In this document: in pieces, positions 30,925 to 43,666 of the stretch
Position numbering within the stretch: position 1 is the first letter of the stretch
Layout: every line of letters begins with the position of its first letter
Assembly: GCA_030248215.1 (NCBI GenBank)
Contig: JASANG010003711.1
Span: 1 to 64,000 of the forward strand
Length of the DNA: 64,000 nucleotides
From: Enoplolaimus lenunculus
Taxonomy: Eukaryota; Nematoda; Enoplea; Enoplida; Thoracostomopsidae
Direction: 5' to 3'
The notes under the pieces: model-generated
What the model saw: only the letters and a program-made list of their open reading frames with translations
Databases searched by the model: none
Told to the model about the DNA's origin: nothing
Made by a program: the position numbers and the translations under genes

Positions 30925-33555
30925 ATGTTTTAAGCCTGTGGTTATTATATATACCTATCAGGTATGTATTTTGATACAACGAATATAATATTTTATCGTC
31001 TTAAGCGTATTTGCATTTTATACCACTTGTTTAGTACAACTTGCAGTTGCAGTGTATGTAAAATATATTTTTGCAAGTTTTAGCAACTTGTCGCGAGTTA
31101 TTAGTAACCTTGTAACAAGTTGTAAAACACTGCCGTTTCTGTTACTATTGTTGGTCGTGTATTTTAAGTTGTAAAACACTACTAATGAAAATTTGTTTGG
31201 TAATTTATAATACCAACTAAACTACACCTCTCGGTTTCTTCTTCGCTATCTAAGTTTATGGGGGGACGAAGACGAATACGTTGCAATAATTTTAACGCAT
31301 TCTTAATACGGCCTAGCGCTACTGGCCGAATCAAGGGAGTCCACCAAGACTATAACGCTAATCAGGACCACAACCAAAATTTAGTATTAAGATTTAATAA
31401 ATAAATATTAAAATTGTGTTTGGCTTGTCGCTCGCGAGCTTTTTTCACTATAAAAAGACAACACCCTTGACAGGAATTAGCGCACTACCAAAAATTACAC
31501 CAAGTGTGCTGTTATAACTCCGTATGGATATGTAGTCATTATACGGTGTGAAACGATCATACCTAAACACCCATGGTTGGACAGTACGAGAGGAAAGTCG
31601 ATCAGAATTAATGCACTTTACTGTACACAACAATGTTTTTCTTCTTTGACAATCGATTTTTATTTTTTTTTGGTCTCAAAAATTATTTGTTTTATACAAC
31701 TTTTAAAACTGAGAACAAATTGTTTTAAACTACGCGACGGTCCGATAATGAAGAATTTGATGAACTTGGTCCTATTCTGACACGGTGCAAAATTCGTTTG
31801 GTAGTGAACGAGCGGTCGCACGCTTCCCAATTACTACTGATAACACAGACACACAAGCGAATGGCAATATTTTGAAATATGCATTTAAATGTAAAAATAG
31901 TGTGTCCGTGTCGAAAATGTTATGTCATTCAATTTTTAACAAATAATTGTCAGATGAACGCTGGTGAAACAAAAATAGCCGTTACATGGTTTATTTGAAC
32001 AAGAATATTTTGTAAACACAACTCACTCTATATACAGCGTAGGCAAACGGGTATGTTGGAAGTTGTATTTCTGTAATTTTTTTTTCAATATTTTTCCATG
32101 AAAAATGAACTTTTAAACAAGATGACGCTCGCATTTAAAGAATTCGATGATGGTGGTGACAAAATTTAGACGAAAAATAAATTGACACTGCTGCTGATGC
32201 TGCTAGTTTTTGTTGCAAAAATTTTTAAATTGTCCATCTTTTTGGTTATCAGTTAAATTCAATCTGTATTTTTTGCCAAAAGGTAGGTATATATAGAGAT
32301 CGGGCGGTGTTTGTGTACTTCCCACACACAGGCTAAGGTTTCTAGTCCACAAGCGCAGTAACGATTTTTTAGGGGTACTAAGGTAATCTCTGCTGGATGT
32401 TTGAGCTAAAAAAGTTCTAAATGGGCGCTAGGGAAGACAACACGATTCATAACAGTCTCTGAAAACAGTTGATGCGATAACGTCGTGTGAGCTCGAATGG
32501 GTCACCCGAGCATGGGTGGGTTTCCAACATAGATCAAAACCAAAATTTTTGTTTATCTTTAGTACTAAAATTGCGTTTGGCTTCTTGCTGATACCCTTTT
32601 TCAAATTTTACTCCCAGCTTCACAGCCGTTACTAATTTGTTCTTCTTTCAAGCCTATTGCTAAAAAATAAACGTCATGTACTATTTATTATGGCTGCAGA
32701 ATTTTAGCGATTATATTTTAACATGAGGAAAGTATGGATGATGCTTAGGTTAAGTTATCGGGTATACTGTAGCCAGAAATATATATCCAAACCAAAAGAC
32801 TGTTAGTTTAATTGGTCATGACAAAATTAAAATTAACAGAGCGAGCGAAAGGCCTATGTGATTTTTACTTTGAGGGATGTAACATTAGGTTAAATGTATA
32901 CCTAAGTATAAGCTTGAACGTAAGAGTAGACTTAAGCCTAGCCTAAGCTGGTGTTATGTCCACATAGTCTCGTGAACTAAACTGATTAATCGTCGTTATA
33001 TACTTTCTAAATGGTAGAATCTCAACCTTGGGTTGAAAAAAATTATATTTTTGAGGTACAAACGTAATTCCTAAGCCTAAGCTTGAGTGTAATGATGAGC
33101 TTAACCTGTCTGGTAGTCCGCATAAACTCTTGCGATAAACTGGTTATATTTTCAAAATGGTGAAAATTAACCTTTCCTCGTGGCTTTTGAAAAATGTTTG
33201 ATTTTTAAAGTTGAAATACGAGATATTTTAAAAACGAATTCTGTTTCAAAAAACAACCGCCAGATATGGGAAGCAATTATATGGGGTTGTTTTGCACACT
33301 TTCCCACAGAGGCTAAATTTTCGTAAGCAACTTAGTATATAACTAAGTCTGACCTTTAGCCTTAACCATTTGCTAAGCCTAAGCCTCAAACTTCACATAC
33401 GGGGATATGTCTAAGAAGCTACGGGGCCTTTACAATTGCGCAAGTCATGCGCTCAGTTGGCAAGTGTTGAGTCGAAAACTGTGTCGTTTGCTGCGTTGCT
33501 GGTTCTTCCACAGGCAACCATTTTTTCGTTTCTTGGACAGTGCACCAATCTAAAC

Positions 33556-33712
33556 TTTTGTCTGGTAAGTTTGTAAAAGAGCAGGTTTAGAATCTATATT
33601 ACATTATTTGCTTAGGCTTAGGCTTAGGAACAGACGTTTACAACCTTAGGCTTAGGCATTACGCTGAGCAATATGCGTAATCCACTGTGTAGGCCCTGAA
33701 ACTAACATTGAC
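33556..33712 (+). mobile_element. Diverged family A MITE
   Basis: TCTGGTAAGTTTGTAAAAGA, GGTTTAGAATCTATATTACA, then GCTTAGGCTTAGGCTTAGG, CAACCTTAGGCTTAGG and a right end GGCCCTGAAACTAACATTG plus ACC. The left terminus is lost, and no TSD was seen. Confidence 0.6.
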
Positions 33713-34157
33713 CGAGCAAATAATTTAGCTGGATAGAAAAAAACGCAAAAATAACCTGCATGAAAAGACGTTTATTGCCAAATGTTTACAATAGTGAAAT
33801 GGTGTAATGAGTTAAAACAAAGAAGTTTAATAATTCAACTTCAAGTTTTGCTCGCCGCACTACAAATCTTACTTTGATTCTGTCTTTAGGGGCTATTAAC
33901 CTCAAGGACACGTTTTAGACGACCGATGGTTGCTGTATTAATACTTGAAATTTTAAATTTTGCTGTTATAATATTTCACAAATATAAACAACGTGCGCCG
34001 ATTATAAACTCAAATTCTATCATTTAAATATTTAGAAATAATTGTTACCAAAAATTAACCTTTAATTTGAAAATGATATTTACGCTGTTGGTGTTGGATT
34101 TTTATTAAAGTGAAAAGCTAATGAGTATGATGAGTTCGTGCAAACGCAATAATAACC

Positions 34158-34235
34158 TTGCGAGCGAAGCGAACGAGAAGCCAAATGCAATTTTAGCGTT
34201 AATAATGCGAAGAGTTTTGGTCTTGAAAATCTGGG
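34158..34235 (+). repeat. Dispersed family E repeat
   Basis: TTGCGAGCGAAGCGAACGAG followed by AAGCCAAATGCAATTTTAGC. It is the same motif order as 2925-2995. Confidence 0.55.
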
Positions 34236-34364
34236 AGTATCCCTGGTTTGCTGTGCTTGCTAATGACCGAATGAGTAACTCTTTCTTACTGAACTGTGGT
34301 GAATTGAAATAAGCGCAGTATTATTAATTATAGGAATAATATAATGGTTTAAATTAACCCCTTC

Positions 34365-34640
34365 TCACATTGAGTTGCCTGTAGGCAACTCAGCGCAGTG
34401 TATATACGTTACATAGTATATATCGCACCGTGTTTAACAATTGTAACACGTATACATAGTACTAAATCATCACAAGACGTGAGAGTCCCCTCGGGCTCGA
34501 GCGTCAAGCTCTTACAGCTGAGTGGTGATGGTATACGCCTCCCACTCCAGTCACTGGAGTTCGAATCCTAGCATAAAAGTAGGTCTGCAGGAGCAATAGA
34601 AAATATTCATGTGAGAAAGTTTTAAAAAACTGTGTTGTAA
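34365..34640 (+). repeat. tRNA-like SINE-like repeat, copy 1
   Basis: A ~275 bp unit containing an A-box-like CAGCTGAGTGGTGATGG (34515-34531) and a B-box-like GGAGTTCGAATCC (34556-34568), spaced as in a tRNA gene. Upstream, ACGTGAGAGTCCCCTCGGG and CTCGAGCGTCAAGC are shared with the copy at 36608. The tRNA-like part does not fold into a full cloverleaf by eye. It may be a SINE whose tRNA-related region lies internally. Confidence 0.5.
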
Positions 34641-35159
34641 GAATGATTACCACATTGTTAACTTTACCATACTGTACTGAAATATCAGTAAATCGTACAC
34701 ATTGCAAACCATTGCCAATGTTCAACCGAATTTTTCTCACTCAGTCAGGAATGCAAACGCCACGGTTTGATGTATTTGGGATGCGATAAACAATCTGCAT
34801 AAAAGTCCCGCCATTTAAAGTATATAATCGAAAACATATTGTATAAATCCTCCGAAATATCGGTTCTCTCACACAGTACATTGAGTTTAACTGTGGAGTA
34901 GAAGTTACTCGAACAGTTAAAATATCAAAACGACTCGTTCGATCGAAACCGAGATGTTGATTACAAATTTTAACTTTTTAAAAAATTTTTACGCCTGTCG
35001 CTAAATTCCATTTCCTCGGTAAGCCACTTTTACTGGTTCGCCTGCTAGAGTTTGTGATCGTTTAAATTTCAAATCCCGGAAGACGCTTCTAAACGTTTAC
35101 GAGAAATCTGCGCTTCTTTAATCATGAGTTTCGATTTAATATTTGAACGCGCACAACGT

Positions 35160-35226
35160 TGTATATATAATATATATAATATATAATATATATATAATAT
35201 ATATTTATATATATTTATATATATAC
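35160..35226. repeat. (TA)n-rich microsatellite
   Basis: An uninterrupted TATATATAATATATATAA-type run of about 65 bp. A second similar run lies at 37665-37712. Confidence 0.9.
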
Positions 35227-35504
35227 GATGCACTGAGGCGTTTAGAAATTATGATTGTCTAGCGCCACGCCGTCAACCAGTGGTAGACTATATTCTTAAA
35301 TATTCATGGCTATTTAGCTTTAAAGTTTGAAAATGCTAAAGCCATCACTCATGCCATTTACACCGCATCGTGTACAATGAGTTAATCTCAAGTTTTACAC
35401 ATTTATTAATTGAACAGTATGGTAACTTATTATTATGTAAGCAATGAACATTTCATTGCCGATTCAAGAGGCGTCCACACAGATCTAGCTCCCGTGGACC
35501 AACA

Positions 35505-35588
35505 GGGATTGAAACCAAAATTTTGCGTTACGGTTTACCATTAAAATTGCGCTTGTCTCCTGGATCGTTTCGCTTGCGAGTTTTTTTA
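35505..35588 (-). repeat. Dispersed family E repeat, inverted
   Basis: TTGAAACCAAAATTTTGCG, TTAAAATTGCGCTTGTCTCC and CGTTTCGCTTGCGAGTTTTT read as the inverse of the 39058-39130 copy. Other inverted copies lie at 31378-31440 and 32536-32585. Confidence 0.5.
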
Positions 35589-36607
35589 TTTCAGTATTAT
35601 ATATCGCGCGGCCTTCCGCATCAGAAATTTCTGAAACCGCCACTTTAACATTTGATTTCGGTGCAGGAACGTTAATATTTGATAGGGAGCACAACGTTTA
35701 TGAAAGTGATGGCTTGAGCAGAGGGAAACACTCATACCCCTTGGTGCAAAGCCGTAACCAACGAAAACAATTTTGACTGAAACTGTCAACTACATATTTT
35801 TGAATCATTTAGCGGATAAAATAGAACGCATTACAAACAAATATTATTTTGGTCAAACCATTCTCGTGGAAGTAGCCATTTCTAGTCCGTTTATGGATAA
35901 ACAACCTCGCGTCATTCTACTCCGCCCAGCACAGCCCAATTAATCAGAATTAATAGCGCGTCACACACACACGTATGTGTTGTTCACTTTAAAGCTGAAC
36001 CAGTGAGCTAAAAACTTTAATTGGAATGCAACGATTTAACATACCATTAAACAAAGATTGGCTGTTTCAATCCTAATTTCAACGTTCGTTCAAAGATGGG
36101 TAGGAGAATTGCAGTTACCGGTTGAGATAAATCGTTCCACGCCTGTACCTTGTCCAACAACTACGAAGTGGGCCAACATTGGTCAAAGACGGCATACGTA
36201 GATATTGTATTATTTTACAATGAGAGTTGGACCAAAAATTGTCCCGCAGGGTTTAACCTTTAGGGTCCCCGTCGGCTACGGGTCTGTATGCTGGCTATCA
36301 CGGTGACTAATATCGTTCCGCATAGTTGAGTCATAATTGTACGAGGATAGCATGATGCCTAAAATGGTTAATGTTTAATATTTGTGGCATGGATCATTTA
36401 AGCGTGGTATGCGGCGCGACGGTGCTGCCACGGGTTAGTAGGGATAATTTGAAAATTTTGAATTATTTTGCAAATTTGGGTATAGACTCGAATATTGTCA
36501 TGTGAGCTTGCTTACGGGTCCAACACGTTGAATTGGTTGATAATGAAATCAACATAACTGATGTATATTTTGCATGACTGTAATTTTTTCTAAAGCGTTA
36601 CACTGGG

Positions 36608-36895
36608 GGAACAGTTTTAACCCTTTCCTGCAGAGAGTGTACTGAGTAAATAATTGCAACCTATACATCACGTCCAATGGATTGGCATGGCACCGTGTAT
36701 AAGTACCTAATGCATGTAAGTTATGTACAAAATCTCCACAAAACGTGAGAGCCGCCTTGGCGAGTTCGAGCGTCAAGATCCTATATCTGAGTGTCCATGG
36801 TAAACGCGTCCCATTCGAGTGACTGCAATCAAGACCGAGCTGAGAAGTAGGCGGTTAAAGAAATCTAAAATATTTATGCAGGAAATGGTTAAGTA
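36608..36895 (+). repeat. tRNA-like SINE-like repeat, copy 2 (diverged)
   Basis: It shares with 34365-34640 the order CACCGTGT, ACGTGAGAG, CGAGCGTCAAG, CTGAGTG..ATGGTA, ACGC.TCCCA and AGTAGG. Its B-box has decayed (TGCAATCAAGACCGAG). The two copies are about 2.2 kb apart in the same orientation. Confidence 0.5.
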
Positions 36896-37664
36896 TATCT
36901 TTTTTCCAAGTCAGATATTTTTTAATTTTTTCGGCGTTGTCAAACTCAAACGGCAAACTTCCTCGTACTATATTTTTAGCAAATTTTGTTAACTTAGCAT
37001 GCTTCTATTGTTAATATAAATTGATAAAAACCCTTTTGTAAATATTATAAGCTACGTAAACAGGTGTAGCGTTTTACTCGGCAACACTACTGTAAAAAGT
37101 ATTTTTGGAATTAATCAGGGATATCATTGGGTAGGAAGTTTCAACACCCCCGTATCCCGCGGAAATTTGCGAAAATCCCAATCTCCATGACACCCCTGCA
37201 TCGAATAAAATAACAAACTGCCTCTTGGTGTTATACCCTTAAATTCGTAAATTAATTCGTATAGGTATATCACACCTTCAAGTTTTTATAAGGTGCCCAA
37301 TCGTGCAATTGTATACACGACGTTTTCGACCTGTTTGCAAAACAACACAAAATTTAATCCAAAATTTCGCCTTAGCAAATAAAATTCAAAAATACCGACA
37401 TTGTGCTTAAGTATTTAACAGAGCACTTTGGGTTGCAGTGGTTGCTTGCACTAGGCATTCTGCAATTTATTGCTACCGAGCGATGCATTATATTAAGCAA
37501 TAAGTAAATAAACAAATCAAACTTCAGAGAAGAACCAGGTGCGAAATCTTTAATATTACTTGAACACTTTACAATTGAAACGCTAAACACTGCAATTGCA
37601 AATTTTTATTGATGGTTCGAATCTGTTTTAGCCGGTGAAAACACAGATTAGATTTTTTAGACAT

Positions 37665-37712
37665 TATATATAATATATATCTATATATATTCTATATATA
37701 TCTATATATATA
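37665..37712. repeat. TATATA/TCTATATATA microsatellite
   Basis: A low-complexity TATATATCTATATATATTC run. Confidence 0.85.
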
Positions 37713-39057
37713 ACGGCGGCTCCACGGAATACGGAGGGGACATTGATGAAATCGTGTGGGACAGTCTGATATGTAAGAATCCTGGAGCGCATACAAGGGT
37801 AGAGATAACGGGAAGAATAACACATTCAACAAGACTAAAAATAACCTGCAAGACCCTACGGCTAAAAAAGTATTTTATCAGATTCCCTTAACTAAAATCG
37901 TGGCGACGTCCCTGGTTAGGTATGCCTAGAAACCATTGTCAGAAATGACTGCCCAGAAAATCCGAACGTCAGCGAATCATTAAGCAACTTCATTTCGTTT
38001 AATCACACAAATTTATGTACCAGATTTCGCACCAAGACATTTCATCGTCCGACCCGACTATCAACAAGCATTAGACTTAGGCTTCGGCAGCAATCGCGTG
38101 ACGAGTTGTCGGGCGGCGGTAAGTGCTCACAGAGTCAAATTCAAACATTTGCAAAAATTTAAATTTTCCTTGCTGACGCTAAACTTTATTTTGTCAGTTC
38201 ATAGAGTGTGCCGAATGAACCAAATTGCTGCAGTGAGTGTGACCAAAATGGGCGTGGTATAATTTGATTTGGGATGCATAAATAAAATCTTTCAAAGTTG
38301 CTCATTAAATCAATCACAATCAACACTTGGTATATATAATAACAATATCGTATTACGTTGGGCACATTGTTAACATTAATGGTTTCATATTTCTTTTAGC
38401 CAGTTAAAACTTGCGATGTCCCTGAGTCGTATCTTCGAACTATAATTTTTCCTTCTGGTATTTGGTACTGGTTGAAGCCAGAATAAATTTATTTGTGAAA
38501 TACGGATATAAACCACTGCTCTTTCCTCGGTATGTTGAAAACCATATTTTCCACTGAAAATGATCAAAAAGCCTATTTTTTCAATTCCAAATGACAAAAT
38601 AGCTTCTGTTTCAGCAGCTGATGCGATTTAAAAATCAAAACAAAACACCGCCGTTATAAACAGCTTTGAGTGCTGTCTAATCGAATCCACAATTAAAAAT
38701 TGCAAAATATCCGTTCGTACGTTTATGCAAAACCATAAACCATAATAATTTTAAAATCAACAGGAAATTTAAATCACAGTTCATCAACGCGACATGGTAC
38801 GCAACACTAAATATAAGAAACGTCAGCTGAGTATAGTACTTGGCTAAAATCGGATTTCAAATCCAAACGACTATAATATCATAACAGCATCAAATGCTTT
38901 CTGCCTCATTAACATAAAACAGCTTCGACCAAATGTAACTGACTTGGCAAAGTGAGAAAGAGGGGTTCTGCACTTGCAATTTTGCATGCGGGTGTGACAT
39001 GGCGGATCCAGAAATTGCTAAAAAGGTGGTCGCGAAAAATATACCTAATAGAACGAC

Positions 39058-39130
39058 AACCTCGCGAGCAAGAAGCCAAACGCCGATTTAATACTAAACG
39101 TTAATGCAAATATCTTGGTTCCGATCCCAG
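39058..39130 (+). repeat. Dispersed family E repeat
   Basis: CCTCGCGAGCAAGAAGCCAA, ACGCCGATTTAATACTAAAC, then CAAATATCTTGGTTCCGATCCC (split here into CAAATATCTTGG and TTCCGATCCC). The right end carries a B-box-like GGTTCCGATCCC, so a link to a tRNA-derived SINE is possible. Confidence 0.5.
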
Positions 39131-39317
39131 TTGGAGAGGCCTAGGGCGCGGGTGCCTACCCTTGTGATCCGACAGTCCGCGCGAGGGTCGGGCGTCAGTT
39201 TGGTTGTTTGTGGCATGTGAGATGCAGATTTAAATCTGGTGTAAATTTGATAAATCGGTATAATGTTACGATGTATCATGATGGTATTATACGCGGAATG
39301 TTGCTATGCGCGTTTAG

Positions 39318-39667
39318 TCAAACTGCGACGTTGAGATTTTCGACTATGCTCTTTTTAAGCCGACCTGGACGACGTATGTTTGCAAATATGGTCAATTTTC
39401 GGGGTTTAGATTGTACTGCGGTTTTTCTTTAAGCAGTTGGTCAGATAACGTTTTTTTCTGGTTGCCCGAATCAGCGGTCTTGAATGGAAATTTCTTGACG
39501 AATCGTTAGCAAATAAATCGAATATTGGTTCGGCTGGTAATTTGATTCAACAAATTAGTATCAATGATAGTGTTCGCTCGGCTTCTGCGCATCATACGTT
39601 CTATACGGTTCCGTATCAAGCCGGTGTTTTAAGCTGCTATAAACGGCATACATATTACAGGAAATAG
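39318..39667 (+). other. Two overlapping protein-like open frames, unidentified
   Basis: Two + strand frames overlap. One, 39318-39509, directly follows a TTTAG acceptor-like site and reads SNCDVEIFDYALFKPTW..., with cysteines and aromatic residues in a globular-looking mix. The other, 39449-39667, ends VRSASAHHTFYTVPYQAG.... Neither starts with ATG, and I recognise no family. GC and CpG content exceed the surroundings. This could be a single exon of an unseen gene, a decayed gene or chance. I do not assign a function. Confidence 0.25.
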
Positions 39668-41374
39668 GTAACAAATAGAGTCAAATTATGAAACTGGTCA
39701 GATGCTAATCGGGATTCGCTGCGAAATCATTTTTGTTTTAGCATTCGTGTATTAGCATTTTTAAGCATTTCATGTGTGACTCTGGTTAGACTCCTTCATT
39801 TTTCGCCGAAGAATTCATCTGCAAGTGATAGTTTAATTTTTCCCATAAAAATTTTTCAACCCCACCCGAAAATTTTTTTGGCATTTTCCTATTGATATTT
39901 TACTAGATCTGTGAGAATTGTTGAATTTTCTATCTACTTTTGATAATTTTGACACCTGATAGCGGTTTTTGCTGATTGCGTTATGCAGTAGAAATGTAAA
40001 AAGCGCACATAGATCGAATCTGTTTATGTTAACATTCTCAGTTTTTTGTCTCATTGAATTAAGGCTAGTGGCGTGGTGGCGGGAGTCGCAAAGTGCCATG
40101 ACCTTCAGCGCCGAGTACACTAGGGGCGCAATGTTTCTGAAATGGTGTCTATTGCATAGTGTCCACATTTTGGTAATTTTGTCTGTACGCTACCGGTTCT
40201 CTAATTTGGCTTTTTATCGAGATTAAACGAGTGCTGGGACGAGATCGAGATAAACTGTTATTGATATACACGCAGGTCACACTGTATTGTGCCGCTCAAC
40301 TCTTTGTGCTCCATCCAGGACAGTGAGGTCCAAATTTACCTTCGCCCTTTCCGCAACTTCCGCCTTGATTCCTTCTTAAATGTCTTCTTTACATTCAAGG
40401 GTAGATCATGAGTTATTAGAGTCATGGCCGATTTGTCTTGCCCTTGCCGATCTCCCGAAATAGGTCGCTGAAAAGGGCCTTCCAAAACGGTATCCTTTCG
40501 TTCAAAATTACCATTCTTTTTGAAAAGCATTGAAAATTTTCAATCGTTGGTCTCCCACTTCGCAGTATACATATGAATGCAAGCATAAAATCTATTACAC
40601 CTTCCCACATTTAAAAGCTAAACATAACCAGCAAACAGCGCTGTATTTTTTAAACTTGAATAAATTATATTTATCAGACCTCACTGGTTGATTTTAGGGC
40701 AACGGCGTTTTGCTGTGCTAAAGTAACGAGACAGAATTTTGCGCATTCACAAGCTCCAGGATCAAGCCAGTTAGCTGCGATTTACAATATTTGGTTCATT
40801 TTTGAAGTCTTATTATAGGTGGAAATCTGAGAAAAATCTTTTTTAGATATTTATTTAGAATTTGGTTTGTATTTTATTTTTAGGTAACAAATTAACTATT
40901 CTTTTGCCCGACCAAGACATCCTGAATCCGCTACTATAAGAAACTCAACAAAGTAGTACCTCATTTTTTACCAACAACCCATCAGTATGCAGCGATTGCT
41001 TGACTTTCGGCGTCAGGCATATGTATAATTTTTTTGTCAGCTCTCTCACTATAGCTGACTTAGAGTAGCGGATCCAGTTGCGACCGGATATGTATCACCC
41101 ATATCAGTTCTGTCACAGTGAAGCTTTTGCCATGCAAATAGTTATTTATCTGATGCTCACAATGGGTTTTTTCTAGCCAAATACTTGAAAAATAGACTGC
41201 GACGTTGGTACAGGAAATTCAATTTTTTTTATTCGTCAGTATTAATATTTTTGAGAAATATACCAGAATCGCGCTCTAGCTCTAAAATGGTAAACTTTCA
41301 GAACAAAAAACAGTGTCATCCGCGGTAAATATCTTGGATGCGATGCCGGTAAACTAAATATCGATCACAATTGT

Positions 41375-41510
41375 GGCCAATGTTTTACTTTAAGTAGAAC
41401 AACAGTAGATTAAGCGTATTCCTAAGCCTAACCCTAAGCAAAAATGTACTCTAGAATCTAAACCTACTCTTTTATAGACCCACCAGAAACGTGGACCCTC
41501 CTTAAAGGCC
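41375..41510 (-). mobile_element. Family A MITE, inverted
   Basis: Begins GGCCAATGTTTTACTTTAAG, ends CCCTCCTTAAAGGCC. Flanks ACAATTGT and TCGATTAT match at 5 of 8. It contains AGACCCACCAGAAACGTGG, the inverse of the shared left region of + copies. Confidence 0.75.
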
Positions 41511-42862
41511 TCGATTATTATACAAAATCAAACTATACCTAGTTTAAAATTCGTGTTAAATTTCATTTCTTTTCAAAGTATATACGGCTTGCCGCTTCAG
41601 TTTTAATTTGTATTCGTCTTTCACTCTAAAACTCGGTCAATTTAACTGTACTTTTGAACGCCAGTTCAAATCCGCTGTCTTTAATTGAGTTCAAATAATA
41701 TAACTACAGTAACCGTTGTCGTATTTGACTGAAACTACTCGAGCGCGTAGTACAGTGGTAGGGTTTGCGCTCTAGTCATTTTTACACACCCGCACACTCT
41801 CTCGTTCACCACTCTGGACGGGTCGTTTATTGGTTTCTGTTGAAAATTTACTATTAATCTTTGTGTTGTGTTGTGTGTGTGTGTATTTTTCGGCAAAAAT
41901 CGTCACAATAGTTGCGCTGTTTTGCCTGTGTGCGACTTTGGCAAAAATTGCTCTTTGCACTACAAGTGCATCGCGTTGCAACGCTGCGCCCCGTAGAGTG
42001 TTTTAGGCACAAACTGGGCAAATTATTGGGTGGGCGCCGTACGGCGTGCTGGCTGTGATATATTATTATTAAAAGTTGTAGGTGGCGAGGAACAATTTGG
42101 TTTTAGAAAATATTTATTCAGCACCGTTTACGAGTGTAAACACTGTTGATTTTGGCGTATGTGTGTGTAAACTCTCGTCGAATTATTAAAGAGAAACGTC
42201 TGAAATCACTTGGAAAAAAATTTTTTCAAGTTGTCCCATCTGGTTTCGTCACAGAAGGAGAGTGCTGCCACTCTTGGTATTAAGCACCATCGTTTGATAT
42301 CAAGAGTACTACATTAAGGGGAGTGCTTTTTGGCAACACTTCAAAGTCTGGGGTGGACCTAACATTTTCTTTCGGATCGGGTTATCGGGAAATATAAATT
42401 TGATTATTTTCTTATTTTGGTCATTTGAAACATTTGACATTGTTTTATACTTCTTTGTCAGTTCCTTGTCGAGCAAGTTATTACACTGGTTACTCCCGTC
42501 GACACCAATAAAGCGGTAGGGTATGCGTTGCGGTTATATTAGGTAAACGTGTATACCAAAGAAGGGATAGCATGTGTAGACTGATGTTGCATTAATAGAA
42601 TTTTCACGTGCTACCGTTGTGCCAATCAGCATAGGAGAAGAAAATGGCAACACAGCCAGATCGGCAGGTCTTTTAATTGCATTCCGTAAAAGACAGGGTT
42701 GGTTTGTTTAAACTTTTGACTTAAAAATGGTTGCGCCAGATACAGATAGCGTTTGTGGTTTAATTCGTTTGTTTTCCCTTTTGTGCAACTAATCGTTGAG
42801 GGATTGTTTTCGAGTAAAATCAACATAAAACAAGTTTCAGGTATTCACATTATAAAATTAAC

Positions 42863-42946
42863 GGCCAATGTTACTTTGAGGGGCGTAACAGTAGACTAAG
42901 CGTATTCCTAAGTGTAAGCCTAAGCGTTGCAAAAATAACGTGGGCC
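42863..42946 (-). mobile_element. Family A MITE, 84-bp deletion derivative, 8-bp TSD (7/8)
   Basis: GGCCAATGTTACTTTGAGGG at one end, CGTGGGCC at the other. Flanks are AAATTAAC and AAATTAAT. It retains one arm and a short CCTAAG core. It lies about 720 bp upstream of the GATA start codon. Confidence 0.8.
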
Positions 42947-43666
42947 AAATTAATGGTGGCATAAGTTATTGTTTCAACGAATTATTGTTGGTTTCGATGA
43001 CGAATTTGTATAATTTGGGTGTTTTAAAATATTACATGTAAATAAAAATCATAAGTTGAACATTCTTAGTATAAAATACTATATGCTGTATTGATCGTTT
43101 TTGTTCAAATTAGCTGCTGTAGTTCTTGTTTTTTTGAGTAACCAAGCAGCTGAAGTTTCTTCTCAAATACCAATCGGGCCTGTAGCCAGAGAAAATCCAG
43201 GGAACTCAGCCCCTTGTGGAATAATTTTAGTTCCCTGTAGAAAATTTTCAACCATGCTTGTAAATCATATAAGGCACTTATATGCCCGTTCTGAAAAATG
43301 CTTAGCCTTCTTCGCCAAGGTGAGATGGCTACGGGCGGACCTCATATAATTTCATCTAATTTCACTTATTTTATAAAATTATTTAGCTTATTTTTCAGAC
43401 AGCTTTTTTGAATAAAACATCTTGTTATCCTGTAATTGTGGCTGTTGTTGTATTAACGTTAACGCTTGAGCACTGTAAACAGTATTCTTATGTTGTAAGA
43501 GCGAACACAAGCTAACCTCCTTCGAATTTAAGGACACAGATCCCAAGTAAAAATTAAACTTTAGGCTGAGTAAAATTTAAAAATAATTAATATCTACATG
43601 ATTAACGTAAATTATTTTATATTGTTCAAAACCAACATTAGCACTAAGTGAAATTATTCGCTCGAG

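Larger units (their letters stand above)
24421..43666. other. 19-kb gene desert between PPCS and GATA
   Basis: No gene is recognised on either strand; open frames are short and lack family resemblance. It carries family A and B MITEs, a ~700 bp inverted-repeat element, two SINE-like copies, AT microsatellites and family E repeats. Degenerate CTAAGC-rich traces of old MITEs lie at about 32878-32955, 33058-33110 and 33355-33392. Stretches 24800-25900, 26150-27700, 36900-37650 and 40700-41350 show nothing I can name. A promoter and distal enhancers of the GATA gene would be expected toward the right end, but none can be placed. Confidence 0.5.

Noticed and set aside
37712-37890. Open frame GGSTEYGGDIDEIVWDSL...
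   Set aside because: Starts out of a TA microsatellite without ATG or acceptor, ends after about 58 codons, and matches no family known to me.
39833-40168. 111-codon minus-strand frame with ATG
   Set aside because: Its coding-like part is a short GC-rich patch. The rest is Lys/Asn/Phe-rich, as expected from AT-rich DNA. No homology recognised.
40336-40610. Two overlapping minus-strand frames of 62-64 codons
   Set aside because: Both look partly protein-like but overlap each other and lack a recognisable domain; kept below the reporting threshold.
41745-41800. tRNA-like GCGCGTAGTACAGTGGTAGG string
   Set aside because: It resembles an A-box, but no B-box follows at a suitable distance.
43101-43349. 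Signal-peptide-like frame upstream of GATA
   Set aside because: It begins with TTG, not ATG, and the hydrophobic start is from T-rich DNA. No family match.
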